In this document: positions 16,691-24,688 of the stretch, in pieces
How the letters are laid out: the number at the start of each line of letters is the position of its first letter
Numbering within the stretch: position 1 is the stretch's first letter
Assembly (NCBI GenBank): GCA_903893485.1
Contig: CAITMK010000014.1
Coordinates: 62,001-126,000 of the forward strand
DNA length: 64,000 nt
Reading direction: 5' to 3'
From: Candidatus Magasanikiibacteriota bacterium
Lineage (GTDB): Bacteria; Patescibacteria; ABY1; Magasanikbacterales; 2-02-FULL-50-9b
Translations under genes and position numbers: made by a program
Notes under the pieces: generated by a model
What the model saw: the letters and a program-made list of their open reading frames with translations, nothing else
Database searches by the model: none
Told to the model about the DNA's origin: nothing

Positions 16691-18607
16691 CTACTGCGGC
16701 GTGAACGTGAACTTCGCGGTGCCCTTCACGTAGCCGTTCAGGTTCTTCGGGCCAGAGATGCCGTCGAACCAGAGGCGCTGATTGGGCTGACCCGTGCCGC
16801 TGAAGCTGATCGCCGTCTGACCGCCTTGCAGGCAATCCGACGCCGTCATTTCCTTCGGCAAATCCGGCCCGCAATTGACGGTCTGCTGCAGCATCATGAG
16901 GATGCTGGTGGAAGGCGAAACCGTCTTGTCCGGCGCAATCGTGACCGAGACCTTCACGCTTTGCGGCGCGCTGATCACGTACACTTGCTCCGGGCCAGTC
17001 GCGCCCGAAACCGTCATGCCGTCCGCGCACGTCCATTTGTCCACCGTTTGCTTTCCGGCGGGCGCAGTGGTCGTGTCGACGTTTTTGCTAATGACGAGCG
17101 TGCCGCTGCCCGTGTAAGTAACGTAGACCACGTCGCTGCACACATCGCACGCGCCGCCTTCGTCGATCTGCAAGTTGCAGTTGTCGTCGAAGCCGTTGCA
17201 GACCTCCGGCGCATTCGGGTGGACGCTCGCCTTCGAGTCGTCGCAGTCCGTGTCGTCAAGGATCCACTTGCCCACGGGCGCGCATGCCAGCGTCGTCACG
17301 GCCGCGTTGCCGTAGCCGTCGCCATCGCCGTCCCAGTAAAGCGTCAACTTCACGCCCTCGTCGATCTGCTTGTCGCAGTTGTCGTCGAGGCCGTTGCAAA
17401 CCTCCTTGGCGCCCGGGTAGATGGCGGCGTTGGTGTCGTCGCAGTCCGTCGAGTCGCTCACGTAGCCGGCCGGAGCCGAGCACGCTTGCTTGGTGCTGCT
17501 GAGGTTGCCGAACTTGTCGCCATCCGTGTCGGCGTAGTAGGTCGTCTGAACGCCCTCGTCGATCTGCTTGTCGCAGTTGTCGTCGAGGCCGTTGCAAACC
17601 TCCTTGGCGCCCGGGTAGATGGCGGCGTTGGTGTCGTCGCAGTCCGTCTTGCTCGTGACCTTGAAGTTCGCGTCTGCCGAGCACTGGCACGAACCGCTAC
17701 CGGCGCCGTAAGTGTCACCGTCCACATCAGCGTAGAACCAGGTGCAGTTGAGCACGTTGCCTGCCGGATCGACGCTGCCATCGCAGTTGTCATCGACGCC
17801 CACCGTACTGCAATCGTCCATGATGCCCGGGTGAATCTTGGGATCCAGGTCGTTGCAGTCATCGGAACTGGTCACGTAGTTGAGCGGCTCGGTGCAGCCC
17901 ATCTTCGTGCTCGAGGAAAGGCCATGACCGTCGCCGTCGCCGTCGAAATAGAACGTCGTCTGGACGCCGTTGTCGATGACGGTGTCGCAGTCATTGTCCT
18001 TGCCGTCGCACGTTTCCTTGACCGGCAGACCCTGCGTGCACGTCGGATTGGGGTCCAGCGTGCCGTCCGGTTTGCATGCCAAAGCGTCGCAGGCGCATTC
18101 GCCGACGCCCACTTTGGTGCCCGGAAAGCTCGCCTTCGGCGGCGTCATGCACAAGAAGCGCGTGATGCCGTCGGTGGTTTCCAGCGGCACGGGAACCGAG
18201 TCCACGCACTTGCTGTTGGTCGAGGCCGCCACCGCCGCATCGCAGCCGCCGGACGAAGTGCTGAACGACGCGTCGTCGAGACCCAGCGGCGAAGCCGAGC
18301 AATCGAACGCCATCGCATCGAAGTTGTACGGGCAATCCGGCGCGAGCACGCACTTCTGGATGCTCTTGTTCCACGCCCACTTGGTGCGGTGAATCGGATC
18401 ATCGGGCAGCGCGTCGCACAGCGTCTGGCTGATGGCCAGCTTGGCCGTGAGCGCGAACGATTGCGAGCCGAACGTCGCCGTCGGCGCTTGGGGCGCGGTT
18501 TTCACCGCATCGAGCACCGCAGAACCGCTCTGCGGTGCGGTCGGACCGGCACAGCCGATCAGACTTGCCAGCGCACAAAGCGCCAGCAAAGGGTTGAACT
18601 TCTTCAT
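16691..18607 (-). CDS. Lipoprotein with four MopE-type putative metal-binding repeats
   Basis: 638 residues. A lipoprotein signal ends in LIGC (Cys19). Residues ~200-490 hold four repeats of the form FDGDGDGxG ... DCDDTNAAIYPGAKEVCNG ... LDDNCDKQIDEG, the putative metal-binding (MopE) motif typical of Myxococcota surface proteins; the D-rich loops suggest calcium binding. Residues 160-200 are Cys-rich, and the C-terminal ~140 residues look like a beta domain. AGGAGA precedes the ATG. Two repeats are encoded by an identical 99-bp stretch, so the array was recently duplicated. I found no clear promoter. It is the first gene of a trio of Cys-rich lipoproteins. A long antisense frame here is a GC-driven shadow. 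Anchoring in the membrane is inferred from the lipobox. Confidence 0.88.
   Translation of the reverse strand: MKKFNPLLALCALASLIGCAGPTAPQSGSAVLDAVKTAPQAPTATFGSQSFALTAKLAISQTLCDALPDDPIHRTKWAWNKSIQKCVLAPDCPYNFDAMAFDCSASPLGLDDASFSTSSGGCDAAVAASTNSKCVDSVPVPLETTDGITRFLCMTPPKASFPGTKVGVGECACDALACKPDGTLDPNPTCTQGLPVKETCDGKDNDCDTVIDNGVQTTFYFDGDGDGHGLSSSTKMGCTEPLNYVTSSDDCNDLDPKIHPGIMDDCSTVGVDDNCDGSVDPAGNVLNCTWFYADVDGDTYGAGSGSCQCSADANFKVTSKTDCDDTNAAIYPGAKEVCNGLDDNCDKQIDEGVQTTYYADTDGDKFGNLSSTKQACSAPAGYVSDSTDCDDTNAAIYPGAKEVCNGLDDNCDKQIDEGVKLTLYWDGDGDGYGNAAVTTLACAPVGKWILDDTDCDDSKASVHPNAPEVCNGFDDNCNLQIDEGGACDVCSDVVYVTYTGSGTLVISKNVDTTTAPAGKQTVDKWTCADGMTVSGATGPEQVYVISAPQSVKVSVTIAPDKTVSPSTSILMMLQQTVNCGPDLPKEMTASDCLQGGQTAISFSGTGQPNQRLWFDGISGPKNLNGYVKGTAKFTFTPQ
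17352..17450. repeat. 99-bp perfect direct repeat, copy 1
   Basis: Identical to 17550-17648 (198 bases later); encodes the TDCDD...IDEG section of a MopE-type repeat. Confidence 0.9.
17550..17648. repeat. 99-bp perfect direct repeat, copy 2
   Basis: Identical to 17352-17450, in the same reading frame. Confidence 0.9.
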
Positions 18608-18752
18608 CTTTGAAATCTCCTGTCAAAAAACACGATCGCTCTTTCGAGCCTCCCTCCCCACCGCGCACTCGCGCAGTAGGTAATTGTCGGCGCCGGGATA
18701 AAACGCCTGACGAATTCATCTCCTTATTGATGTCGTCAGGATTTTCATCTTT

Positions 18753-18802
18753 TAAAAAATAGGACCCCGGCAGCAGCAGCGTTCTTGCCACTGCTACCGG
18801 GT
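18753..18802 (-). terminator. Terminator of the Cys-rich lipoprotein gene
   Basis: Minus strand ACCCGGTAGCAG...CTGCTGCCGGGGT followed by CCTATTTTTT. A second stem (CCTGACGA/TCGTCAGG, 18697-18740) follows. Confidence 0.75.
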
Positions 18803-18851
18803 GAATCATTTCTCGTCTGATTCAGACGTTGCGCGGCTCGTTGGCCTGCGC

Positions 18852-20540
18852 TTACTTCTTGAACTTGGCGCACCAATCCACGACACCGCCTGGACCAAAC
18901 ATGTCCGGCAAAGCGATGTTGCTCTCGATGTCAAAGTCACCGGGACCCAGATCCACGAGCGGCACCAAAGCGCCGAGCGGATCTTGTACCGTCATGTACG
19001 GACCGCCAATCGCGTAGTGATCCTTGCCCTTGTTGAGCATGGAATACGCGGTGCCGCCAAATTCGATCGGCGGAGTACCCTTGGCCGCGCCGACGTCGTA
19101 CGCGTCACAAAACAGCTGCGCCGAGATCTTCACTTCGGGCGAGATGCCCGAGATGTAGTTCGGAGCACCCGCCAGCTTGAAGTAGCCCCAGCTATTCCCG
19201 ATAGTGGTCAGGATCATAGCATACGGCGCCGGCGCGTACAAGCCCATGATGTCCGAGCTTTCGCCCGTGCTCATCGTGAAAAACAGCGGCGTCCATTCAC
19301 AGCCAACCTGCGAGTCGCAGGTGTCCAACGTCCAGTACTTCTGGTCGTTGCACTTGGCGGTGACCGTTGCGAAGGACCACGGAACAAACTGGCAGCCCAG
19401 CAGCGGCAGGCACGAATCGTCGGTGCACTTGTCGCCATCATCGCACGTCACGACCGTACCCTTGCAGGCAGCGGTCTTGTCGCAGATGTCGCCGTCTGTG
19501 CACAGATTGCCGTCCGTGCACGACTTGCCCACAATGGGCAGGTGCTTGAACACGCCGGTCTGCGGATCACACTTGGCGTCCTCCGTGCATTCGTTGCCGT
19601 CGTCCTCGAGCTTGGCCTCCGACAAGCACTTGCGCAGATCCGTATCGCACGTCACCTGGATGCACAGATTGCCTTTGAATTGCGGCTGCGCGAGGCAGTC
19701 CGCATCCGTGTTGCAATCGTACGCCGGCAAACCTTCACAGGTGCCGGCCGTGCAAACGTCATTCTCCGTCGCCGGATTCCCGTCGTCGCACTTGCTGCCA
19801 TCCTTCAGCTCCGCGGTCTGGCAGCCCAGCTTGGCGTCGCAGGAATCGGTCGTGCACGGGTTGCCGTCGTCGCACTTCAGGGTCGAACCTTTGCATGCGC
19901 CGACCGCACAAGTATCCGCTGTCGTGCATACGTTCCCGTCATCACACGCCGCCGTGTTGTTCGCGTAGACGCAGCCCTTGGCTTTGTCGCACGAGTCATC
20001 GGTGCATGCGTTGCCGTCGTTGCAGGGCAACGTCGCGCCTTCGCACGAACCCGCCTTGCAGCTGTCGCCGGTGGTGCAGGCATCGCCGTCGTCGCACACG
20101 ATTGCCGTGGCGATTGGTGACGCGACGCACTTGCCGAGCTTGGCATCACAGCTGCTGACGACGCACGGGTTGCTATTGTCGCAAACCACGGACACGCCCT
20201 TGCAGTAGCCAACGCCATCGCAGGCGTCGCCGGTGGTGCACGCGAGCTTGTCGTCGCACGCCGTGCCTTCCTTGGGATACGTCGCGCCTTTCGGCCGAAC
20301 GCATTGCCCGGAAACGCACGTGAACTGGACATCGCATGTGGTCTTGTTCAGCGGCGCGCAATCCGGATTCGTTTCGCACAGCACGATTTGTGCCACAGAA
20401 ACGTCCGGCGCGGGCGCCTGAACATCGACCTGAACGCTGCCGGCGTCCTCGGTGGGCGCGCTACCGCCCGAACCAGCTGCCTGCGTACAGCCCGCGACAA
20501 TCGCGAACGGCACGCAGAGTTTGATCAAACGCGTGAACAT
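18852..20540 (-). CDS. Lipoprotein with about a dozen Cys-rich CDDGNxCT repeats
   Basis: 562 residues. The start at 20540 is preceded by GGAGGTTTATC; an upstream frame start at 20579 is less likely. The signal peptide ends in VAGC. From ~residue 60 to 420 the protein is a string of units such as CDDGDACTTGDSC, CNDGNACTDDSC and CDDGNVCTTADTC, known from Myxococcota surface proteins and probably disulfide-bonded. The last ~130 residues form a different domain with an aromatic, Gly-rich pattern. It has its own promoter (20680-20708) with an unusually long leader of about 130 bases, and its own terminator. Likely a surface-exposed binding protein; ligand unknown. Confidence 0.85.
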   Translation of the reverse strand: MFTRLIKLCVPFAIVAGCTQAAGSGGSAPTEDAGSVQVDVQAPAPDVSVAQIVLCETNPDCAPLNKTTCDVQFTCVSGQCVRPKGATYPKEGTACDDKLACTTGDACDGVGYCKGVSVVCDNSNPCVVSSCDAKLGKCVASPIATAIVCDDGDACTTGDSCKAGSCEGATLPCNDGNACTDDSCDKAKGCVYANNTAACDDGNVCTTADTCAVGACKGSTLKCDDGNPCTTDSCDAKLGCQTAELKDGSKCDDGNPATENDVCTAGTCEGLPAYDCNTDADCLAQPQFKGNLCIQVTCDTDLRKCLSEAKLEDDGNECTEDAKCDPQTGVFKHLPIVGKSCTDGNLCTDGDICDKTAACKGTVVTCDDGDKCTDDSCLPLLGCQFVPWSFATVTAKCNDQKYWTLDTCDSQVGCEWTPLFFTMSTGESSDIMGLYAPAPYAMILTTIGNSWGYFKLAGAPNYISGISPEVKISAQLFCDAYDVGAAKGTPPIEFGGTAYSMLNKGKDHYAIGGPYMTVQDPLGALVPLVDLGPGDFDIESNIALPDMFGPGGVVDWCAKFKK

Positions 20541-20679
20541 GATAAACCTCCGAAACAAGTTGAGACACTGTTGGCACACAAGAAAAAGAGCCGAGGAGCA
20601 ACCGCGAGAAATAACCGTGAGGAATCTCCCCGCAGATCAACCCCCGACGCCAAAGAATTTGGAGAGGGAGCGACATATG

Positions 20680-20708
20680 AGAGTATCACAATCCCGCAAC
20701 AATGTCAA
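20680..20708 (-). promoter_or_regulatory. Promoter of the Cys-rich lipoprotein gene
   Basis: Minus strand TTGACA (20703-20708), 17-base spacer, TACTCT (20680-20685). Confidence 0.75.
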
Positions 20709-20715
20709 GCCTCTA

Positions 20716-20774
20716 AAATAAAAAAAGACCCCCGAAACCAACCGCGCGTGATGCGTTGTTGGTCCGGGGAGTCG
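20716..20774 (-). terminator. Terminator of the third lipoprotein gene
   Basis: Minus strand GACTCCCCGGACCAACAA, a GC-rich loop, GGTTGGTTTCGGGGGTC, then TTTTTTTATTTT. Confidence 0.85.
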
Positions 20775-20822
20775 GTTGTGGTATTGGGCGCCGGTCGGCG
20801 ATGCAATACGAGGGGGTGACCG

Positions 20823-22175
20823 CTAGAAGAAGCGATCGAGGATGCGGTAGGCGTCGCACGTAAGTGTGCCGAACATCGCCGTCTTGCCCGTACCGGCCGG
20901 CAACGTACCGTTGCTGATCGTGTACTGGTTCGGGACGATGTAGTCGACCGTCGTCACGTTGTTCGGGCCCGTGGTAAGGACCTGAAACGCGTGATTCGTG
21001 CCGACTTTCTTGGTTGCCGACGTGCAGCTTGAGCCGATGTAGCCGGGCGAGAAGTCGCCGGCCGCCCACTTGATGTAGAAGCCCGCGCCGTTCGCGCTGC
21101 TGTTCACCTTGCTGCACCACTTGTTGCTCACGCCGACCTGGGTCATGTTGAGCGAGTCGCCGTCCAAGGACCAGATGCCGCCGTACACGAACTCGCCGTT
21201 CACGGAAACGATCTGATCATCGGCCTGCACGCACACTTTGTACTGGCCGCCGCTTTGCGCCGGCGTTCCGGTGTGCGAACACGTGATCTTGCTGGTGTCC
21301 GTGGTGGGCGTGGTCGTGCCGGTGCACTGGTCGAGCGTCGCGGCGTTGGCGTCATCGCAGAGGAAATCCGCGCTGACGGTGGGGTCAGTGGTCGGCGCGC
21401 AGCCGATCTGAATCCCGTTTTGCCACTGGCACATGCCTTTCAGCATGGCCTGCTTCTGGACGCCTTTCGCGCTGCAGTAGTACGTCGGCGAACCGTCGCA
21501 CAAGCTGGGATCCGAGCAAGCGAACACGCCATTCAGCGCGTTGCACGCGCCGGTGAGCGAGTTGCAGACCTGGCCCGCCGGGCAGCTGTTTTGCGTGCAG
21601 CTTTGCGGCGCCGTGTTGGGAGTGTTGGTGCACTTGAAGGTGTTCCAATCCCCCGTGCACGAATCAGTCGTGCTCGGATCGTTGTCGCTGCAGCTGTAGG
21701 GCTGCGACGGCTGATTCGAGTCGTACTCGCAGTACTGCCCCGCGCCCGTGCCGAAGCACATGCCCGTGAAAAAGTACTGCGTGGCCACGCCGGCATCACA
21801 ATGACGCGACGTCAGCTGACAGGTGACCCCGTCGCAGACGTGCGCCACTTTGTTGGGATCCACCTGCGGCACCGAGCACACGCCCGTGTCGCAAATCTGG
21901 TTCCCGGTGCACGTGCCGCACGAGCCGCCGCAGCCATCGCTGCCGCAGTCGTGCGTGCCGCACTTGGGCGTGCACGCGTCGGCCGAAGCCGTCGCGTCCG
22001 TGCCGTTGCTGGTGTCCGAGTTGCTCGCATCCGCCGCCGCGCAGCTGGCGCAGTCCGTGGACAAACCCACAATGGGCTGGTCGGCAGGCTGGTCGACCGG
22101 GATGGCGCAGCCGGTGAAACCGGTGGCGCAGACCAACGCACACGCGATGGCCAGAAACTTCTTGACGTTCAACAT
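20823..22175 (-). CDS. Cys-rich lipoprotein with a CGSDGCGGSCGTC motif
   Basis: 450 residues. The start at 22175 follows GAGGAGTCTGTC. The lipobox is FTGC. Near residue 70-100 it carries CGTHDCGSDGCGGSCGTCTG, a motif I associate with Myxococcota surface proteins, followed by many paired cysteines and a C-terminal beta-type domain of about 150 residues (from YKVCVQADDQIVSVNGEFVY). It is the third member of the lipoprotein trio. Its long leader folds into a strong hairpin (22275-22369), suggesting post-transcriptional control. Function unknown; probably surface binding. Confidence 0.8.
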   Translation of the reverse strand: MLNVKKFLAIACALVCATGFTGCAIPVDQPADQPIVGLSTDCASCAAADASNSDTSNGTDATASADACTPKCGTHDCGSDGCGGSCGTCTGNQICDTGVCSVPQVDPNKVAHVCDGVTCQLTSRHCDAGVATQYFFTGMCFGTGAGQYCEYDSNQPSQPYSCSDNDPSTTDSCTGDWNTFKCTNTPNTAPQSCTQNSCPAGQVCNSLTGACNALNGVFACSDPSLCDGSPTYYCSAKGVQKQAMLKGMCQWQNGIQIGCAPTTDPTVSADFLCDDANAATLDQCTGTTTPTTDTSKITCSHTGTPAQSGGQYKVCVQADDQIVSVNGEFVYGGIWSLDGDSLNMTQVGVSNKWCSKVNSSANGAGFYIKWAAGDFSPGYIGSSCTSATKKVGTNHAFQVLTTGPNNVTTVDYIVPNQYTISNGTLPAGTGKTAMFGTLTCDAYRILDRFF

Positions 22176-22274
22176 GACAGACTCCTCAAGCAATAAGGCC
22201 GATTAGGCCGTGGGTGAAAAACAAACTGACACTGGAAAGGAACGCAGAACTTCTGTGCGACGAATTACGTCGTA

Positions 22275-22369
22275 AACAAAAGCACTGAGTTCGCCTGACA
22301 AGCTGCGTGTTATGAAGGAGGGAGCATAACAGCTACTCGTCAGACGAACTCAGCGCTCATGGCTTTTGT
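22275..22369 (-). promoter_or_regulatory. Long 5'-leader hairpin with an anti-Shine-Dalgarno-like loop
   Basis: The transcript of the third lipoprotein gene contains an interrupted stem: ACAAAAGC, GCTGAGTTCG, CTGAC, AGCTG and TTATG pair with CATAA, CAGCT, GTCAG, CGAACTCAG and GCTTTTGT. The loop reads CTCCCTCCTT, complementary to a purine-rich ribosome binding site. The remaining ~200-base leader has no gene. Confidence 0.55.
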
Positions 22370-22382
22370 TGTCCGGGATGCT

Positions 22383-22411
22383 ATTATCAGATGCTTTATA
22401 TTAGTTGTCAA
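22383..22411 (-). promoter_or_regulatory. Promoter of the third lipoprotein gene
   Basis: Minus strand TTGACA (22406-22411), 17-base spacer, GATAAT (22383-22388), about 200 bases before the start codon. The whole 331-base gap (22176-22506) holds this promoter, the leader hairpin and the next gene's terminator. Confidence 0.75.
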
Positions 22412-22425
22412 GAAACGTCCTGTGG

Positions 22426-22475
22426 AAAAAAATCTCCGGGGTGGTCGACAAGCGTTATTGCTTGCCGACCACCCC
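22426..22475 (-). terminator. Terminator of the barrel-like protein gene
   Basis: Minus strand GGGGTGGTCGGCAAGC, loop AATAAC, GCTTGTCGACCACCCC, then GGAGATTTTTTTCC; a near-perfect 16-bp stem. Confidence 0.9.
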
Positions 22476-22506
22476 TTCGTTGTTGCTCTTGCCGCCGGTT
22501 AGGTGA

Positions 22507-23478
22507 CTAGAAGCCGTACTGGATCCCGAACGTGACGCCGAGCACCGGATCGAACTTGACGCCGTGGTCCAGGTTGCCCCGGAGGTCAAACGCGAAATTC
22601 GACTTGCCCATGAAAATCTCCGCACCCAGCGCCCCGCCGAACCGGTTTTCCGTCACATTGTGACTGAACCCGTTTTCAGCGATGCTGACCGCGTGGAAGC
22701 CGGCGTAGATCGCAAATTCGCGATGAAAATCGATCTTGGCCGCTGCCAGGTAATCGATCTCCGCGTGATTGTCGCCGCCGAAGGCCATGCGCACATCGAA
22801 CTTGCCGTCCAGCCACTGGTGGCCGAACGATTCGATGCCGAGGCCAAAGCCACCGATGCCCGTCTGGTTCACGCCGCCGAAACCGGCGAGGATGAACTTC
22901 CACGAGGACGGCACGTTGGCGATCGGATTGACCCGGGGCGCCTGCGGCACGTACTGCTGCGGTTGCGGCTGCGGCGTGACCAGTTCCTTCCGGAGCTGCT
23001 TGAGCCCCGTCCACGCCGCCTGGGCGATGACCAAAGCCTCGCGAGCTTCGGACGCCGTCTGCAGCGTGTTGACCAGGATGCCGGCCTGCCGCGCCCGCAT
23101 CAGCCGCAACGCGACGTCGTCGTCGTGATACTTGATCACTTCGACGATGCGCGTGGCGGACACCACGCAACGGGGGTTGCGGAGCTGATCGTGAATCTTC
23201 TCGAGGGCGCTCACGCGCACGACGAGAGACGTGATCAGCTGCTGCGACAACCCGTTCGCACTCGCCTGCCCAGCCATCTGCTGGATCGTGGCGTTGCGCT
23301 CGGTCTTGGCCATGTCGGTCAACGTATCGACCGCTTTCGCCGCCTCCGCCCGCATCTCCGGAGAGAGCGGGCGATCGTCCGGCGCAGCGGGCGCCAAATT
23401 GACCTGCTGCGCAAACGCAGCCGGGGCCGAGACACAGAACATCAAGGTCGCCATCGCGACCGTCATCAACTTCTTCAT
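22507..23478 (-). CDS. Exported protein with helical N-half and outer-membrane-barrel-like C-half
   Basis: 323 residues. A Sec signal is cleaved near AFA-QQ. Residues ~35-175 are helical and charged. Residues ~190-323 show alternating amphipathic strands with aromatic girdles (KFDVRMAFGG, FAIYAGFHAVSI, NFAFDLRGNL) and end in GVTFGIQYGF. A C-terminal Phe after alternating hydrophobics is the assembly signal of outer-membrane beta-barrels. Patescibacteria are generally thought to lack an outer membrane, so a true barrel would be out of place; this suggests transfer from a diderm. TAGGAGTTCGTC precedes the ATG. Own terminator; no convincing promoter seen. Confidence 0.7.
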   Translation of the reverse strand: MKKLMTVAMATLMFCVSAPAAFAQQVNLAPAAPDDRPLSPEMRAEAAKAVDTLTDMAKTERNATIQQMAGQASANGLSQQLITSLVVRVSALEKIHDQLRNPRCVVSATRIVEVIKYHDDDVALRLMRARQAGILVNTLQTASEAREALVIAQAAWTGLKQLRKELVTPQPQPQQYVPQAPRVNPIANVPSSWKFILAGFGGVNQTGIGGFGLGIESFGHQWLDGKFDVRMAFGGDNHAEIDYLAAAKIDFHREFAIYAGFHAVSIAENGFSHNVTENRFGGALGAEIFMGKSNFAFDLRGNLDHGVKFDPVLGVTFGIQYGF

Positions 23479-23624
23479 GACGAACTCCTACACAGTAAAG
23501 TGACCGCGAGGGCCACGAAAGAAACTACCAGTGAAAAGGGCGCGTGCTAAGTATCCGATCGGACACCTACCACTTCTGCTTTTGAGAGCATATCTGTACT
23601 GCCTAAAGCAACACGGACATGATC

Positions 23625-23697
23625 TTAAAATAATCGTCCTGGGGAGCGAAATCGTGGATTCGGCGGTTGCCTTATCACACTTCTTCGCTCCCCAAGG
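23625..23697 (-). terminator. Terminator of the small lipoprotein gene
   Basis: Minus strand CTTGGGGAGCGAA ... TTCGCTCCCCAGG enclosing a ~40-base loop, followed by ACGATTATTTTAA. Confidence 0.6.
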
Positions 23698-23731
23698 AGT
23701 TTGCGCCCCAGTCACTTAGGGGCATTTGGCG

Positions 23732-24418
23732 CTACGGCTGCCGCAGGAAGCCGTTCGCGCGCGCCTCGCCGTCGGCCCGCGCGCTCGCATACGCCTGATT
23801 CAGCGTGCGCAGCTCGCGGCACTGTGCCGGCGTCGGGTGCGGCTCGCCGTAGATCTGGCAGTCGCCGTCGCTCCGGGCAGCGCCGCGCTTGTCTTCGGAC
23901 TTCGTGTGCGCTTTCGGGGCGGCGGGCTCGATCTTGATGACCTCGCCGTCGTCCTTCTTGTCGCCCGCGTCGTCGGACTTCACGTGTGCCTTGGCCTTGG
24001 CTTTCGCCTTGGCCGCCCACTCGCCCTTCCAGTTCTCCGTCGCGCCCTTGGTGGCGTCGTGGAGGCCCTTGGCGCCCAGGCAGTCCTGGTACGCAGCGCC
24101 GCACTTCGCGTTGGCCGCGTTGGCGAGTTCTTGCGCGCGCGCCTGGCAGATCTTGCCGCTCTCGCCGCAGTTGATGAACTCATGCGCCAAGATGTGCGCG
24201 ACGAGATTCTTGCAGCTCGTCTGCACCTCCTCGCACGTCGAGGCCGTCGTCGGCGCCGGCACCGCAACCACCGCCGGCTTCGGCGGATCGTCGGTCGGCA
24301 CTTTCACCGGGTCGACCTGCTTGGGGCAGTCCTTGCCGCAGGTCACCGTGGTGGTGCCGCACGCAGCAGCCGTCATCGCGACCAAAACCAGAACGCCAGA
24401 AACAAAAAGCTTCTTCAT
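23732..24418 (-). CDS. Small lipoprotein, Lys/Ala-rich, unknown family
   Basis: 228 residues. The signal peptide ends in TAAAC (Cys20), a lipobox. A Pro/Val-rich linker (residues 35-60) is followed by a Cys-containing helical stretch (TCEEVQTSCKNLVAHILAHEF, CGESGKICQARAQEL, KCGAAYQDC), then a Lys/Ala/Asp-rich low-complexity part and a short Cys-containing end. GGGGAGGCACAAGC precedes the ATG. The promoter at 24604-24632 gives a leader of about 180 bases. It is the last of the GC-richer block; the next gene upstream is the native-looking Wzz operon. No function can be named. Confidence 0.7.
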   Translation of the reverse strand: MKKLFVSGVLVLVAMTAAACGTTTVTCGKDCPKQVDPVKVPTDDPPKPAVVAVPAPTTASTCEEVQTSCKNLVAHILAHEFINCGESGKICQARAQELANAANAKCGAAYQDCLGAKGLHDATKGATENWKGEWAAKAKAKAKAHVKSDDAGDKKDDGEVIKIEPAAPKAHTKSEDKRGAARSDGDCQIYGEPHPTPAQCRELRTLNQAYASARADGEARANGFLRQP

Positions 24419-24603
24419 TGCTTGTGCCTCCCCAATCGGTTACTACCGTGGGATCAGTTGACCTTCCAACAATACGAACACCCCAGTGGTGACGCACGTT
24501 GTCCAGCCAAATTCAGAAAACAAACTATTCTACCAACTAATTGTACGGAACTGGAACTGTTGCCCCACGAGATAGGCTTGTGGCCGTCTCAATGTGACTT
24601 AAT

Positions 24604-24632
24604 ACAATATCACACTTTCCTGGAAAAGTCAA
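24604..24632 (-). promoter_or_regulatory. Promoter of the small lipoprotein gene
   Basis: Minus strand TTGACT (24627-24632), 17-base spacer, TATTGT (24604-24609). The -35 box begins immediately after the terminator stem of the Wzz operon. Confidence 0.75.
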
Positions 24633-24664
24633 GGGGGTGGGGGCCATTTAGACCCTCACCCCCA
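24633..24664 (-). terminator. Terminator of the permease-to-Wzz operon
   Basis: Minus strand GGGGGTG-GGG, loop, CCC-CACCCCC. The following T-rich stretch is also the -35 box of the next unit. Confidence 0.6.
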
Positions 24665-24688
24665 AGAAATGCAAAAAATTATTAAAAA

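Noticed and set aside
17200..17700. CRISPR-like direct repeats
   Set aside because: The repeats are in-frame protein repeats within a gene, without regular spacers; no cas genes.
16685..18613. 642-codon plus-strand frame opposite the MopE lipoprotein
   Set aside because: Arg/Ala/Val-rich translation without domains; a mirror of GC-rich codon bias. The minus strand has lipobox, repeats and ribosome binding site.
18801..20120. 439-codon plus-strand frame opposite the Cys-rich lipoprotein
   Set aside because: Same compositional shadow; no start signal.
21255..22196. 313-codon plus-strand frame opposite the third lipoprotein
   Set aside because: Arg/Val/Ala-rich shadow, no ribosome binding site.
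22564..23550. 328-codon plus-strand frame opposite the barrel-like gene
   Set aside because: Arg/His/Leu-rich shadow; the minus strand carries signal peptide and barrel end.
14571..24664. Integron cassette array
   Set aside because: No integrase in the window, each unit has its own promoter, and the hairpins lack the RYYYAAC/GTTRRRY ends of attC sites.
14571..24664. Chimeric assembly of a Myxococcota fragment
   Set aside because: Not excluded, but the same promoter/terminator style recurs in four other places among native genes, and intergenic DNA is AT-rich as elsewhere. Kept as an alternative in the findings.
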